A DNA stretch of 64,000 bases from assembly GCA_003574785.1 (NCBI GenBank), contig QORU01000003.1:124001-188000 (forward strand), given 5' to 3'. A program made the position numbers and the translations under genes. This document shows, piece by piece, positions 9,159-18,648 of this stretch; the stretch's first letter is position 1, and each line of letters starts with the position of its first letter. Source of the DNA: Taklimakanibacter deserti (GTDB taxonomy: Bacteria; Pseudomonadota; Alphaproteobacteria; Rhizobiales; Aestuariivirgaceae). Below the pieces are notes generated by a model. That model was not told where the DNA came from and did not search any database. It saw nothing but the letters and a program-made list of their open reading frames with translations.

Positions 9159-10700
9159 ATGGCCGATTCATATCCATTGGCAGAGCAGGACACCGGCGGC
9201 AGGCCAGCCGATATAGAGCGCCACAATGTCGAGGCGGTCAACGCACCCCAGCGACTGAAGCTCTATGCGCCGCGCACGAAGATACATCCCAAGCGCGCTT
9301 CCGGCGACTTCCGCCGGCTCAAATGGCTGATCATGGCGGTGACGCTCGGCATCTACTACATCGCGCCATGGCTCAGATGGGATCGTGGACCTTACGCGCC
9401 GGACCAGGCGATCCTGGTCGATCTTGCGCATCGGCGCTTCTACTTCTTCTTCATCGAGATCTGGCCGCAGGAATTCTACTATGTCGCCGGCCTTCTCATC
9501 ATGGCCGGGGTAGGGCTGTTTCTCGTCACCTCCGTCGTGGGGCGGGCCTGGTGCGGCTATACATGTCCGCAGACCGTCTGGACCGACCTGTTCCTCGTGG
9601 TCGAGCGTTGGGTGGAAGGTGACCGCAATGCCCGCATAAAGCTCGATTCGGCGCCCTGGTCCCTCGACAAGCTGCGCAAGCGGGTGATGAAGCATGCGAT
9701 CTGGGTGGTGATCAGCGTGGCGACCGGTGGGGCTTGGATTTTCTACTTTGCCGATGCGCCTTCGCTTGCCCGCGACCTGGTGACAGGGGAGGCAGCGCCC
9801 GTCGCCTATTCGACGATCGGGCTCCTCACCGCGACGACCTATGTGCTCGCGGGCTTCATGCGCGAGCAGGTGTGCATCTATATGTGTCCCTGGCCGCGCA
9901 TCCAGGCGGCGATGGTCGATGAGGATTCGCTTGTCGTAACCTACAATGCCTGGCGCGGCGAGCCGCGATCGGCCCACCGCAAGAAGCTCCTGGCCGAGGG
10001 TAAGTCGGCGGGTGATTGCGTCGATTGCAATGCCTGTGTCGCGGTCTGCCCGATGGGCATCGATATTCGCGACGGTCAGCAGCTGGCCTGCATCACCTGC
10101 GCGCTGTGTATCGATGCCTGCGATTCCGTCATGGATAAGATCGGCAAGCCCAGGGGCCTCATTTCCTATTCCAGCCTCAAGGTCTTCGAGGCGGCAAAGT
10201 CCGTCTCACCCAAGACCCTGCTTCGCGGCGCACTAATCCGGCCGCGCACGATCGTCTATTCGGCACTGTGGGTCGTGGCCGGCCTCGTCATGCTGGTCTC
10301 GCTCGCGATGCGCGAGCGTCTCGACATCAATGTGGTGGCCGACCGCAATCCCTTGTTCGTGACGCTCTCGGACGGGTCCATCCGCAACGGCTACACGATC
10401 AAGATCCTGAACATGGAGCAGCGGCCACGCAATTTCCGCCTGTCGATCGAGGGAGCTCCGGCGGCGGTGATGACGCTGGCCGGGTCTGAGCAGCCGCCGT
10501 CGCGTGCCTTCGAGGTCGAGGTCGAAGCCGACAAGCTGCGCAGCATCAAAACCTATGTCGCCATGCCGCGGGAGGCCATGACTGGCGAAACGACCGGCTT
10601 CTCCTTCGTGATAACCGACAGCAGTCAGACGGAAGCCGCCGAGCGCAGCGAATATCCGGCGATCTTCCATGGCCCATCCAGGACAGGAGACGAACCATGA
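9159..10700 (+). CDS. ccoG: cytochrome c oxidase accessory protein CcoG (FixG/RdxA)
   Basis: CcoG is a membrane-bound polyferredoxin that reduces copper during assembly of the cbb3 oxidase. The 513-residue chain shows about five membrane helices, the conserved CGYTCPQTVW loop, the MREQVCIYMCPWPRIQ segment, and two 4Fe-4S motifs, CVDCNACVAVCP and CITCALCIDACD. The C-terminal third is an extracytoplasmic immunoglobulin-like domain typical of the family. The start at 9159 is 7 nt after ccoP; a longer frame reaching back into ccoP was rejected. It overlaps ccoH by 4 nt (ATGA). Confidence 0.95.
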   Translation: MADSYPLAEQDTGGRPADIERHNVEAVNAPQRLKLYAPRTKIHPKRASGDFRRLKWLIMAVTLGIYYIAPWLRWDRGPYAPDQAILVDLAHRRFYFFFIEIWPQEFYYVAGLLIMAGVGLFLVTSVVGRAWCGYTCPQTVWTDLFLVVERWVEGDRNARIKLDSAPWSLDKLRKRVMKHAIWVVISVATGGAWIFYFADAPSLARDLVTGEAAPVAYSTIGLLTATTYVLAGFMREQVCIYMCPWPRIQAAMVDEDSLVVTYNAWRGEPRSAHRKKLLAEGKSAGDCVDCNACVAVCPMGIDIRDGQQLACITCALCIDACDSVMDKIGKPRGLISYSSLKVFEAAKSVSPKTLLRGALIRPRTIVYSALWVVAGLVMLVSLAMRERLDINVVADRNPLFVTLSDGSIRNGYTIKILNMEQRPRNFRLSIEGAPAAVMTLAGSEQPPSRAFEVEVEADKLRSIKTYVAMPREAMTGETTGFSFVITDSSQTEAAERSEYPAIFHGPSRTGDEP

Positions 10701-11185
10701 GCGCCCGTGCCGCAGGCATAACCGGTCGCCAGGTCTTCGCAGTCATGGCCGCGTTTTTTGTGGTCATCATTGCCGTCAACACCACGCTCGCCGTCTTTGC
10801 CATGAGAAGCTGGACGGGCCTCGTGGTCCAGAACGGTTATGTTGCAAGCCAGGGCTTCAACGAAGAGCTGGCGGAAGCGCGCCGCCAGGCGCTGCTCGGC
10901 TGGCAGGAAAGTCTCGGCTATGCGAGGGGCAGACTGACCTTGACGCTGGGCGATGCTGAGCGGCGTCCGGTTGAGCGGGCAAAAGTGAGCGTCACCCTGA
11001 AGCGTCCCTCGACTGACCGCGAGGACCGGCAGCTCCTGCTGAACGAGACGGCGTCGGGGAGATATGAGTTGGCTGTGGCACTCTCGCCCGGCCTTTGGGA
11101 TGCTGAAGCGACAGCGCGCACCGCGACCGGGGAGACCTTGCGTCGCGTCTATCGCTTCCTTGCTCCGAGAGGTGCCGATAAATGA
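10697..11185 (+). CDS. ccoH: cbb3 oxidase assembly protein CcoH (FixH)
   Basis: FixH/CcoH is a small single-span membrane protein needed for cbb3 assembly and interacts with CcoN. The 162-residue protein has one N-terminal helix (about 13-38, GRQVFAVMAAFFVVIIAV) followed by a periplasmic domain with the family pattern MRSWTGLVVQNGYVASQGFN. It is translationally coupled on both sides by 4-nt ATGA overlaps with ccoG and ccoI. Confidence 0.93.
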   Translation: MSARAAGITGRQVFAVMAAFFVVIIAVNTTLAVFAMRSWTGLVVQNGYVASQGFNEELAEARRQALLGWQESLGYARGRLTLTLGDAERRPVERAKVSVTLKRPSTDREDRQLLLNETASGRYELAVALSPGLWDAEATARTATGETLRRVYRFLAPRGADK

Positions 11186-13479
11186 CATGCTGTCCCAGCC
11201 CGGTTGCAGGCGACTGCGAGCTGCCGCGTCTCGAAGCCGAAGAGGCGAAACGATGGGTGAGTTTCGCCGGGCCCGGGCTCAGTCGGATCGAGCTGATCGT
11301 TCCCGGCATTCACTGCGCCGCCTGCATAAGAAACATTGAAGCGGCGCTGCAAGAGATCAAGAGTGTGGTCAGCGCGCGCGTCAACCTCACGGCGCGCAGG
11401 GTCACCATCACCTGGCGCGATGGCGAGGTCGAGCCACAAGCCTTCATCGAGCGGCTTGGAGGTCTCGGTTATCTTGCCCGGCCGTTCGACCCGCGCGAAA
11501 GCGGATTCCTACAGGACGATCGGGAAGGCAGCGCTCTCCTGCGCGCGTTTGTCGTTGCCGGCTTCGCTGCGTCAAATATCATGCTGTTTTCAGGCTTCGT
11601 GTGGACAGGCGCGGATGCGGCAAGCCGCGATCTCTTTCACTGGCTTTCGGCCCTGATCGCATTGCCGACTGTCATCTATTCCGGCCGGCCTTTTTTCGCA
11701 TCGGCACTTGCCGCCTTGCGCCATGGCCGGGTGAATATGGATGTGCCGATCTCACTGGGAGTAAGCCTTGCCACCCTGATGAGCCTTTTCGAGACGATCA
11801 ACAGCGGGGCACATGCTTACTACGACGCAGCGGTATCCTTGCTTTTCTTCCTGCTGGTCGGACGCTATCTCGATCACCTCATGCGGGCGCGGGCCCGGAG
11901 CGCCATTTCCCAGCTGATGACACTGACGCCGGCGGTTGCGACGGCGGTCGAAGCCGATGGCAGTCACCGGCAAATTCCGGCCAAGGGGCTCAAGCCCGGC
12001 ATGATGATGGCCGTGGCGGCGGGCGAGAGATTTGCCGCCGATGGCGAGATTGCTGAAGGGTCGAGCGACGTGGACCGGTCGATCATGACCGGTGAGAGCG
12101 CGCCTGAAGCCGTGAAACGCGGAAACCCGGTCCAGGCCGGGATGCTCAATCTCACAGGCGCCCTCCTTGTGAAGGTTACGGCGACCGGCAACGATACGTT
12201 TCTGGCCGACCTCATCCGGCTCATGGCCGCGGCCGAGCAGAACCAATCCGCCTATGTGCGGATCGCCGATCGTCTTGCCCGTTTCTATTCCCCGGCGGTT
12301 CATATCCTTGCTGCAACCACCTTGGCGGGCTGGCTGGCATTGGGCTACGGTTGGCATGACTCGCTGATGGCGGCGATCGCTGTTCTGATCATCACTTGTC
12401 CATGCGCCTTGGGACTTGCCGTCCCGGCTGTCCAGATCGTGGCCTCCGGCATGTTGTTCAGGCGCGGGATCATGATCAAGGACGGTGCCGCGCTCGAGAA
12501 GCTGGCGGATGTCGACACGGTCGTGTTCGACAAGACGGGAACCCTGACTTTGGGAAGTCCCGAGATGAAAGGACTGACGGCAGCACCGGCCGGTATGCTG
12601 GCGCTTGCCCATGGACTGGCGCGGGAAAGCCGCCATCCGCTCTCGGTGGCTCTTGCAGCGGGACTTCGCAAGCTTGGTATTGCGGCAACGCCGCTCGATC
12701 GCGTGACCGAACATCCGGGCCAGGGACTGGAAGGCGCCTCGAAGGGCGAGGCCCTGCGCCTGGGGAGCCGGGCGTGGTGCGGCGTCCCGGCCAGGGATCA
12801 TGACGACGGCCGTCTCGAGATCGCGTTTCGCCGCCAGTCGGATCAACCCATCTTCTTCCATTTTGAGGATAGGCTGCGTCCGGAGGCCCGCCAGACCGTG
12901 TCTGCATTGAGATCCGAGGGCTTGTCGGTCGAGCTCCTGTCGGGCGACCGCAGCGCCGCGGTAGAGCGGGTTGCGGCGGAAACCGGGATCGAAAGCTGTT
13001 TCGCAAGCCTGTCGCCGCAAGCGAAGCTCGACCGTATCGAGCAGCTTCGCCGCATGGGTCGCAAGGTGCTGATGGTTGGTGACGGGATCAATGACGCTCC
13101 GGCGCTGGCGGCGGGCCATGTTTCGATGGCGCCCTCGACAGCGAGCGATATCGGCCGCACTGCCGCCGGCATTGTCTTCATGAGCGAGTCGCTCGCCGCG
13201 GTCAGCTTCGCGAGGCGCGTCGCCCTCAAGGCGCAAGCCATAGCCCGGCAGAATTTCGCGCTTGCGATCGGATATAATCTGCTGGCGGTGCCGATCGCGA
13301 TGGCCGGATTGGCGACGCCGCTCGTCGCGGCAGTTGCCATGTCATCCTCGAGCCTGATCGTGATCGCCAACGCACTGCGCTTGGGTGTAAGCCTGCCGGG
13401 CTGGAAGGCGGTAAATGTGCCGGCTCCGGACCCCCTTGGAATGCCGGGCTTGGCAGGGCGGCAGCGGAGGCCCGCATGA
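11182..13479 (+). CDS. ccoI: copper-exporting P1B-type ATPase CcoI (FixI)
   Basis: CcoI delivers copper towards the cbb3 oxidase by ATP-driven export across the inner membrane. The 765-residue protein has an N-terminal cysteine cluster (MTCCPS), a heavy-metal-associated domain with GIHCAACIRN (C45 and C48), the membrane metal site CPC in ITCPCALGLA, the phosphorylation motif DKTGTLT, and the hinge motif GDGINDAPAL. These assign it to the Cu+ class. It overlaps ccoH by 4 nt and ccoS by 4 nt, so ccoGHIS is a coupled unit. The extended N-terminus ahead of the metal-binding domain is usual for FixI proteins. Confidence 0.95.
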   Translation: MTCCPSPVAGDCELPRLEAEEAKRWVSFAGPGLSRIELIVPGIHCAACIRNIEAALQEIKSVVSARVNLTARRVTITWRDGEVEPQAFIERLGGLGYLARPFDPRESGFLQDDREGSALLRAFVVAGFAASNIMLFSGFVWTGADAASRDLFHWLSALIALPTVIYSGRPFFASALAALRHGRVNMDVPISLGVSLATLMSLFETINSGAHAYYDAAVSLLFFLLVGRYLDHLMRARARSAISQLMTLTPAVATAVEADGSHRQIPAKGLKPGMMMAVAAGERFAADGEIAEGSSDVDRSIMTGESAPEAVKRGNPVQAGMLNLTGALLVKVTATGNDTFLADLIRLMAAAEQNQSAYVRIADRLARFYSPAVHILAATTLAGWLALGYGWHDSLMAAIAVLIITCPCALGLAVPAVQIVASGMLFRRGIMIKDGAALEKLADVDTVVFDKTGTLTLGSPEMKGLTAAPAGMLALAHGLARESRHPLSVALAAGLRKLGIAATPLDRVTEHPGQGLEGASKGEALRLGSRAWCGVPARDHDDGRLEIAFRRQSDQPIFFHFEDRLRPEARQTVSALRSEGLSVELLSGDRSAAVERVAAETGIESCFASLSPQAKLDRIEQLRRMGRKVLMVGDGINDAPALAAGHVSMAPSTASDIGRTAAGIVFMSESLAAVSFARRVALKAQAIARQNFALAIGYNLLAVPIAMAGLATPLVAAVAMSSSSLIVIANALRLGVSLPGWKAVNVPAPDPLGMPGLAGRQRRPA

Positions 13480-13631
13480 GCGGCCTGATATTTCTGATAC
13501 CACTCGCTTTGCTGATCAGCGCTATCTGGCTTGTCGCATTTCTGTGGAGCCTCAAGGCAGGTCAGTATGACGATCTCGACGGCGCCGCGTGGCGGGGCAT
13601 CGACGATGACCAGGATCGTCCGAAAGCCTGA
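13476..13631 (+). CDS. ccoS: cbb3 oxidase maturation protein CcoS (FixS)
   Basis: This 51-residue membrane protein begins MSGLIFLIPLALLISAIW and has one hydrophobic helix followed by a WSLKAGQYDDLDG segment that is strongly conserved in CcoS/FixS. CcoS is required for haem and copper incorporation into CcoN. It starts within the ATGA overlap with ccoI and ends the ccoGHIS operon. The C-terminal tail is acidic (DDDQDRPKA). Confidence 0.94.
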   Translation: MSGLIFLIPLALLISAIWLVAFLWSLKAGQYDDLDGAAWRGIDDDQDRPKA

Positions 13632-13652
13632 CCGGCATCAGCCCGGGCGGGT

Positions 13653-13666
13653 TTGATCGAAATCAA
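13653..13666. promoter_or_regulatory. FNR/FixK-type box after ccoS
   Basis: TTGATCGAAATCAA matches TTGAT-N4-ATCAA exactly. It lies 22 nt after ccoS and 65 nt before the ATG at 13731. A possible -10 element, TATCTA, is at about 13689-13694, at the distance expected for class II activation. Confidence 0.75.
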
Positions 13667-13730
13667 TCGGCTTCCTTTCTCTGCGGGCTATCTATTGCAG
13701 GTTGGTATTTCGCAAGGTCGACTGGTTCAA

Positions 13731-14084
13731 ATGTGTGCAGCAAGAAAAGATGGCGCGCAGCCCCTGACGCTGGGATCGAGTAGGTTCCGCGAGCTATTGC
13801 TGAAGCTGTCTCTGGCCATGGCAGGGACGTCCATCATGATATGTTCGGTGGCGGGTGGCATAATCCACCTTTATGCGACGATCCTGGCTTTCCTGGCCTC
13901 AGGCTATGTCGCAGCGCTCATTACCTTTATCGCCCCGTTCTTTGCCGAGCTCTATTGGATTGTCGTTATCTGGTCGCAGACGGGGGTTTTCTGGCACGGA
14001 TTGACGATCGCCTCGATCGCCTACTTCGTCCTCTGCATCATGGCGATTATCGCCAGCGTCTCTGCAGCTTCCGCTCCCGACTAG
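13731..14084 (+). CDS. small membrane protein of unknown function
   Basis: I do not recognise this 117-residue protein. After a short basic N-terminus (MCAARKDGAQP) it contains about three hydrophobic segments, at residues 30-50, 50-72 and 88-112, separated by very short loops, so it is probably an integral inner-membrane protein. The open frame extends upstream to 13653, but that portion lies within the operator box; the ATG at 13731 is the first that fits a promoter on that box. It is followed after 19 nt by a cytochrome c gene, suggesting an operon in which this protein anchors or accompanies the cytochrome. The ribosome site is weak. Confidence 0.6.
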   Translation: MCAARKDGAQPLTLGSSRFRELLLKLSLAMAGTSIMICSVAGGIIHLYATILAFLASGYVAALITFIAPFFAELYWIVVIWSQTGVFWHGLTIASIAYFVLCIMAIIASVSAASAPD

Positions 14085-14103
14085 CCAGGCCTGGATAGCT
14101 CCG

Positions 14104-14535
14104 ATGCACTTCCATCCCCTTCCTTTCGCCGCTGCACTCATAGCCCTGATCTACCAGGTTGATACCGCAAATGCGGGTTCCGACAGCGCCCATCGTGACT
14201 TCCTGGAGCTCTGCGCCGACTGCCATAATGCCGATGCCAAGGGCAACGGCCCCTTGGCGAAGAATCTCACGAAGATTCCGCCGGACCTCACGCGCATTCG
14301 AGAGCGGGCGCATGGTGTATTCGACGAGAAGGCGGTCTACGACTGGATCCTCGGTCTCAAGATGACCGAGTCGCACGGCTCACGCGAAATGCCGATCTGG
14401 GGAGATTGGCTCATGGATGAGGCCGTCGAAGACAGTACGTCGCTCGATACGGCGAAAGCTGCGGAGCGGGAGGTCGAGCAGCGGATCATGGCCATCGTCA
14501 AGTATCTGGAAGGGCTCCAGACGAAAGGTCCGTAA
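14104..14535 (+). CDS. periplasmic c-type cytochrome
   Basis: This 143-residue protein has a signal peptide (cleavage probably after TANA at about residue 24) and a single haem-binding site CADCH at 37-41. The segment SREMPIWG near residue 98 could supply the distal methionine. It resembles the cytochrome encoded at 28655-29074: both carry a PPDLT segment, a GVF segment, HG-x-REMP-(I/V)-WG and an E-x-x-I-E/Q-QRI ending. It follows the small membrane protein by 19 nt, under the box at 13653. Its redox partner is unknown; electron transfer to the neighbouring oxidase is a guess. Confidence 0.82.
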   Translation: MHFHPLPFAAALIALIYQVDTANAGSDSAHRDFLELCADCHNADAKGNGPLAKNLTKIPPDLTRIRERAHGVFDEKAVYDWILGLKMTESHGSREMPIWGDWLMDEAVEDSTSLDTAKAAEREVEQRIMAIVKYLEGLQTKGP

Positions 14536-14733
14536 TGCGGCGGGCCCCTCGGCAGCACCACCGGTAGGTAACTGCAGGAAACTGGCGGGCAAAACACGGC
14601 TCTTTGTAATCGGCACGGCGAAGTCGTTGGCGAAGAGAAAAATTTGCTCGCCCTATTGAGATTGTGTGCATGAGCGTGAGATTTGGGAATTGTCAAGGTC
14701 GGAGAATGTATGTCCGCGCGCTCTCCGGCTGCA

Positions 14734-15756
14734 TCAGCTGGCCAACAGTGTCGCGGCCGTTGCCAGATAGATGATCAATGTCGAGGCATCCTGAAACACG
14801 GTGGCAATCGGGCCGCTGCTCAGCGCCGGATCAAAGCCCAAGCGGTCAAAAGTCCATGGAAGAAGGACGCCAAGGCCGGTTGCGACGGCGGTGGCAAAAA
14901 AGAGAGAGATGGCTACTGCCAATGCAAGCATGGAGTTGCCGAAGGATAGCCACACGAGCGGCAAGGCAAGGCTGGATAGGACAAACCCCAAGATCAGGCT
15001 GGTTGCAAACTCCGCTGCGAATAGAGGCGTCAGGGGCGCGCCTGTCAGCGACAATGTTCTGATGACGACAGTTTCTGCTTGGGTTCCGATCGAGTCGGTC
15101 AGATAGACGAGCGCAGGTACGAAGAAGGCGACGGCGATATGGGCCGAAAGCGGAGCCTCAAAGCGCGTCATGATGGTGGTGAACAGCGCACTGCCAGCGA
15201 GGCCGATCAGGATCCAGGGCAACCGGAAGATCGCGCGCCGCAACGGAGACGCGGAAAGCGCTTTCTGTGCCGCCTCCGACTTGCCCAGGATGCCGGCCAT
15301 GTGATGCAGGTCCTCGAGATGCTCGTCCCGCAGGATCGACATGAGCGCCGTGGCCGGGATCGCGCCGATAAGCCGCCCGTCGCGGGTCGTGACCGCGAGC
15401 GCGCCGGCCTCCCGGCGGATAGCCAGACTTGCCGCATCCTCCCGGTCCGTGTCGGCGGTGACGACATGGCCGGATGCAGGAATCATGAGCTGGCCCATCG
15501 GTAGTTCCGCGTGGGCACCGATGAGACTGGTGAGACTGGCTATTCCCGACAGCACGCCGTCATCAGTGGTCACGAAGACATGCGCGGCGTCATCGAACTT
15601 CTGCCCTGCCAGGCGGGCTCGAACGGTACCAGCCGTCTCGTGGCTACGGGCCACAGGCACCGCGCGAACCATGTATTGGCCGACGGCATGCGGCGAAAGG
15701 CTGGCGTGCTCTCCGCCTCTATGATCCCCGAACTCAAGCTGGAACTCGCTCGACAT
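14734..15756 (-). CDS. MgtE-like divalent cation transporter with CBS pair
   Basis: This 340-residue protein has a tandem CBS region (about residues 30-150, with MIPASGHVVTADTD) and a C-terminal membrane domain of five helices (from about 170). The motif PALVYLTDSIGTQAETVVIRT matches the MgtE pore region, and FDRLGFDPALSSGPIATVFQD matches its last helix. MgtE channels move Mg2+ and use the CBS and an N-terminal helical domain as a magnesium sensor; that N-terminal domain (about 130 residues) seems to be missing here. The gene lies 49 nt downstream of the DUF1488 gene on the same strand and probably shares its promoter. Confidence 0.8.
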   Translation of the reverse strand: MSSEFQLEFGDHRGGEHASLSPHAVGQYMVRAVPVARSHETAGTVRARLAGQKFDDAAHVFVTTDDGVLSGIASLTSLIGAHAELPMGQLMIPASGHVVTADTDREDAASLAIRREAGALAVTTRDGRLIGAIPATALMSILRDEHLEDLHHMAGILGKSEAAQKALSASPLRRAIFRLPWILIGLAGSALFTTIMTRFEAPLSAHIAVAFFVPALVYLTDSIGTQAETVVIRTLSLTGAPLTPLFAAEFATSLILGFVLSSLALPLVWLSFGNSMLALAVAISLFFATAVATGLGVLLPWTFDRLGFDPALSSGPIATVFQDASTLIIYLATAATLLAS

Positions 15757-15805
15757 CGTGCCTCAAACAGTGACAATGACACTCGACTCTGGCCGGCATA
15801 GGGCT

Positions 15806-16099
15806 TCAGGGCGACAGATCGCGGCGATGAACCATGATCCGCAGGTCGCCTTCGGATTCGAATTCGCCGCGGTCGTATTTCCGGCGCGCGGCATCGTGGA
15901 TCGCGACCAACAGCCCGTCGAATGAAGCCAGGAAGACCTCCGCGGGCACGAGACCATGACGCTGCAAGCCAGGATCGCACGCCTTGAGCGCCGCAACCGT
16001 CACTCCGCAGGTAACCTCGTCCGTGCTGTCGAAGCCCGTGAACCGGATGCACTGTCCGTCAAACAATCTGTCCTCGTCCAGGAAAGCAAGCTGACCCAT
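15806..16099 (-). CDS. DUF1488 family protein
   Basis: This 97-residue protein fits DUF1488: a compact domain with FDGQ-like and VTCGVTVAALKA segments, then ARRKYDRGEFESEGDLRIMV. The function of the family is unknown. It is first in a probable two-gene unit with the MgtE-like transporter, 78 nt downstream of an FNR-type box at 16177-16190. Confidence 0.7.
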   Translation of the reverse strand: MGQLAFLDEDRLFDGQCIRFTGFDSTDEVTCGVTVAALKACDPGLQRHGLVPAEVFLASFDGLLVAIHDAARRKYDRGEFESEGDLRIMVHRRDLSP

Positions 16100-16176
16100 G
16101 CGCCTGACCTCATGCTCCCAAGGCAGTCAATCTTGGAATTACGCTCCCTTCATAGTCGTCATTCGCGATCCGAATC

Positions 16177-16190
16177 TTGACCAGGATCAA
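16177..16190. promoter_or_regulatory. FNR/FixK-type box upstream of DUF1488-mgtE
   Basis: TTGACCAGGATCAA matches TTGA-N6-TCAA. It lies between the end of the phosphoketolase gene (16227) and the DUF1488 start (16099), both on the minus strand, so it most likely drives the DUF1488-mgtE pair. Confidence 0.7.
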
Positions 16191-16226
16191 AGTGACAAAA
16201 CGTCCAATTGGTCCGGAATGGCGGCG

Positions 16227-18617
16227 CTAACCTCGCCAACGCCACTCGCGGATTTCAGGCATATCTTGGCCGTGCTCGCGGATATAGGCTTGATGCTGCT
16301 CGAGCTTGTGGTCCATCAGTCGCTTCAGGTCGGCTCGTGCAGTTTGGAGTTCCGGAATCCAGTTGAGCACGCTTTGGACGAGGTGAAACCTGTCCAGGCC
16401 ATTGAGCACGGTCATATCGAAAGGCGTGGTCGTTGTCCCTTCCTCGTTGTAGCCGCGCACATGGATGTTGGGATGATTTGTGCGGCGGTAGGTCAGCCTG
16501 TGTATCGTCGCGGGGTAGCCATGATAGGCGAAAATGACGGGCTTGCTCGTCGTGAACAGGCTGTCGAATTCGCCGTCCGAGAGTCCATGGGGATGGACCT
16601 GTTTCGGCAGCAGCGTCATCAGGTCGATGACATTGACGACCCTAATCTTCAATTGCGGTGCGTGTTCCTTAAGAATCTGGACGGCGGCAAGCGTTTCAAG
16701 CGTTGGCGCATCGCCGGCGCAGGCCAGGACCACGTCCGGCTCTTTGCCATTGGCGGTCGAGGCCCACTCCCATATGCCGATCCCCGATTGACAATGACTG
16801 ATCGCATCGTCCATCGCCAGCCACTGCCACGAAGGCGGCTTTCCGGCTACGATGATATTGATCCTGTTCCAGGTGCGCAGGACGTGATTGGTGACCCAAA
16901 GCAGCGTGTTGGCGTCGGGCGGCAGATAGACACGGACAATATCGGCTTTCTTGTTGAGCGCGACGTCGATGAAGCCTGGATCCTGGTGACTGAACCCATT
17001 GTGCTCCTGATGCCAGACATGGCTCGACAACAAGTAGTTCAGTGACGAGATTGGCTGCCGCCACGTAATTTCGCGGCAAGCGTCCAGCCACTTTGCGTGC
17101 TGGTTGAACATCGAATCGACGATGTGGATGAACGCTTCGTAGCAGGAGAAGAACCCATGCCGGCCTGTCAGGATGTAGCCTTCGAGCCAGCCCTGACAGG
17201 TATGTTCGGACAGGATTTCGAGCACTCTGCCTTCTCGCCCGAGAGCGATGTCTTCGGCGCGGACCGTCTCCATCCAGGCTCTGTCGGTCACCTCGAAGAC
17301 ATCCTGGAGGCGGTTTGAAGCCGTCTCATCCGGGCCGACGATGCGAAAATTATTCGTGGGCGCATTCAACTTCAGTACGTCACGCAAATATCGGCCCATG
17401 GCCCTGGTGGATTCGGCCTTTCGCGTGCCTGCCCCATTCACGACCACAGCATGTTCATGCAGGTCAGGGAGAAGGAGGGGTTTGCGCAGCAGGCCGCCAT
17501 TGGCATGCGGGTTGGCGCTCATTCGCCGCGAGTCTTGGGGAGCCGTCGCGCGAATGAAAGCCCGCGGGGCGCCGCTGTCGTCGAACAGTTCCTCCGGCCG
17601 ATAACTGCTGAGCCAGTCTTCGAGAAGCTCAAGATGCTCCGGATTGTCCGCAAGCCCGGACAACGGCACCTGGTGCGATCGCCAGAAGCCCTCGGTCTTG
17701 AGCCCATCGACCAGCTTCGGGCCGGTCCAACCCTTGGGGCTCCGCAGGATGATCATTGGCCACTTCGGTCGCGAGTGAGTTTCGTCCGTTCTCCGGCGCG
17801 CAACGCTTTGGACGGCTCGTATCCGATCGAAGGCTTCATCGAGCGCAACTGCCATTTGCCCATGCATCACGGCCGGGTCGTCGCCCTCGACGAAAAGAGG
17901 TTCATAGCCATAGCCAATGAAGAGCGCGCTCAGTTCATCAGGCGGGATGCGCGCCAGTATCGTCGGATTGGCAATCTTGTAGCCATTGAGATGCAGGATG
18001 GGCAGCACCGCGCCATCGCGCTTCGGATTGAGGAACTTGTTGGAATGCCACGCCGTTGCCAGCGGGCCGGTCTCTGCTTCTCCGTCGCCAACCACGCAGG
18101 CAACGACGAGTTCCGGATTGTCGAATGCCGCGCCAAAGGCATGAGACAGGGCGTAGCCGAGCTCACCCCCTTCATGGATGGAGCCTGGGACGTCAGGCGC
18201 CGCGTGGCTCGGAATTCCTCCGGGAAAGGAAAACTGGCGGAAGAGCTTGCGCATCCCATCTTCGTTAAGGGGTACGTCCGGATAGAGCTCGCTATAGGTC
18301 CCTTCGAGATACGTATTGGCAACCATCGCCGGGCCGCCATGGCCCGGGCCGCAGACATAGATCAGATTGGCGTCCCGTTGGCGAATGATCCTGTTCAGAT
18401 GGGCATAGATGAAATTGAGACCAGGCGAGGTGCCCCAGTGTCCGAGCAGCCGGGGCTTGACATGCTCGAGGCGCAAGGGCTCGCGCAACAGCGGATTGTC
18501 GAGCAGGTAGATTTGCCCGACGGTCAGATAGTTTGCCGCGCGCCAGTAGGCATCGATGGCTTCGAACTCTGCCGGCAGGTGGTTGCCAAAGGCTGATTTC
18601 GTTGTTTGCACGGTCAT
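16227..18617 (-). CDS. xfp: phosphoketolase
   Basis: Phosphoketolase is a thiamine-diphosphate enzyme that cleaves xylulose-5-phosphate and/or fructose-6-phosphate with phosphate to give acetyl phosphate plus glyceraldehyde-3-phosphate or erythrose-4-phosphate. The 796-residue length is normal. Signature regions include [36 protein letters not shown], the ThDP-binding stretch [16 protein letters not shown], and [15 protein letters not shown]. It follows a cytochrome b561 gene by 31 nt and probably shares the FNR-type box at 19213. No acetate kinase or phosphotransacetylase is visible nearby, although acetate-use genes occur at 39-46 kb. The start is supported by GGAGC about 6 nt upstream. Confidence 0.95.
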   Translation of the reverse strand: MTVQTTKSAFGNHLPAEFEAIDAYWRAANYLTVGQIYLLDNPLLREPLRLEHVKPRLLGHWGTSPGLNFIYAHLNRIIRQRDANLIYVCGPGHGGPAMVANTYLEGTYSELYPDVPLNEDGMRKLFRQFSFPGGIPSHAAPDVPGSIHEGGELGYALSHAFGAAFDNPELVVACVVGDGEAETGPLATAWHSNKFLNPKRDGAVLPILHLNGYKIANPTILARIPPDELSALFIGYGYEPLFVEGDDPAVMHGQMAVALDEAFDRIRAVQSVARRRTDETHSRPKWPMIILRSPKGWTGPKLVDGLKTEGFWRSHQVPLSGLADNPEHLELLEDWLSSYRPEELFDDSGAPRAFIRATAPQDSRRMSANPHANGGLLRKPLLLPDLHEHAVVVNGAGTRKAESTRAMGRYLRDVLKLNAPTNNFRIVGPDETASNRLQDVFEVTDRAWMETVRAEDIALGREGRVLEILSEHTCQGWLEGYILTGRHGFFSCYEAFIHIVDSMFNQHAKWLDACREITWRQPISSLNYLLSSHVWHQEHNGFSHQDPGFIDVALNKKADIVRVYLPPDANTLLWVTNHVLRTWNRINIIVAGKPPSWQWLAMDDAISHCQSGIGIWEWASTANGKEPDVVLACAGDAPTLETLAAVQILKEHAPQLKIRVVNVIDLMTLLPKQVHPHGLSDGEFDSLFTTSKPVIFAYHGYPATIHRLTYRRTNHPNIHVRGYNEEGTTTTPFDMTVLNGLDRFHLVQSVLNWIPELQTARADLKRLMDHKLEQHQAYIREHGQDMPEIREWRWRG

Positions 18618-18648
18618 TTGAAGCTCCGTTCGCAGAGGACAGGATGCT

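Noticed and set aside
11752..13236. 494-codon minus-strand frame antisense to ccoI
   Set aside because: No recognisable domain or ribosome site; ccoI on the other strand is unmistakable.
13653..13730. Upstream start of the small membrane protein at 13653
   Set aside because: The TTG codon is part of the FNR-type box; transcription from that box begins downstream.
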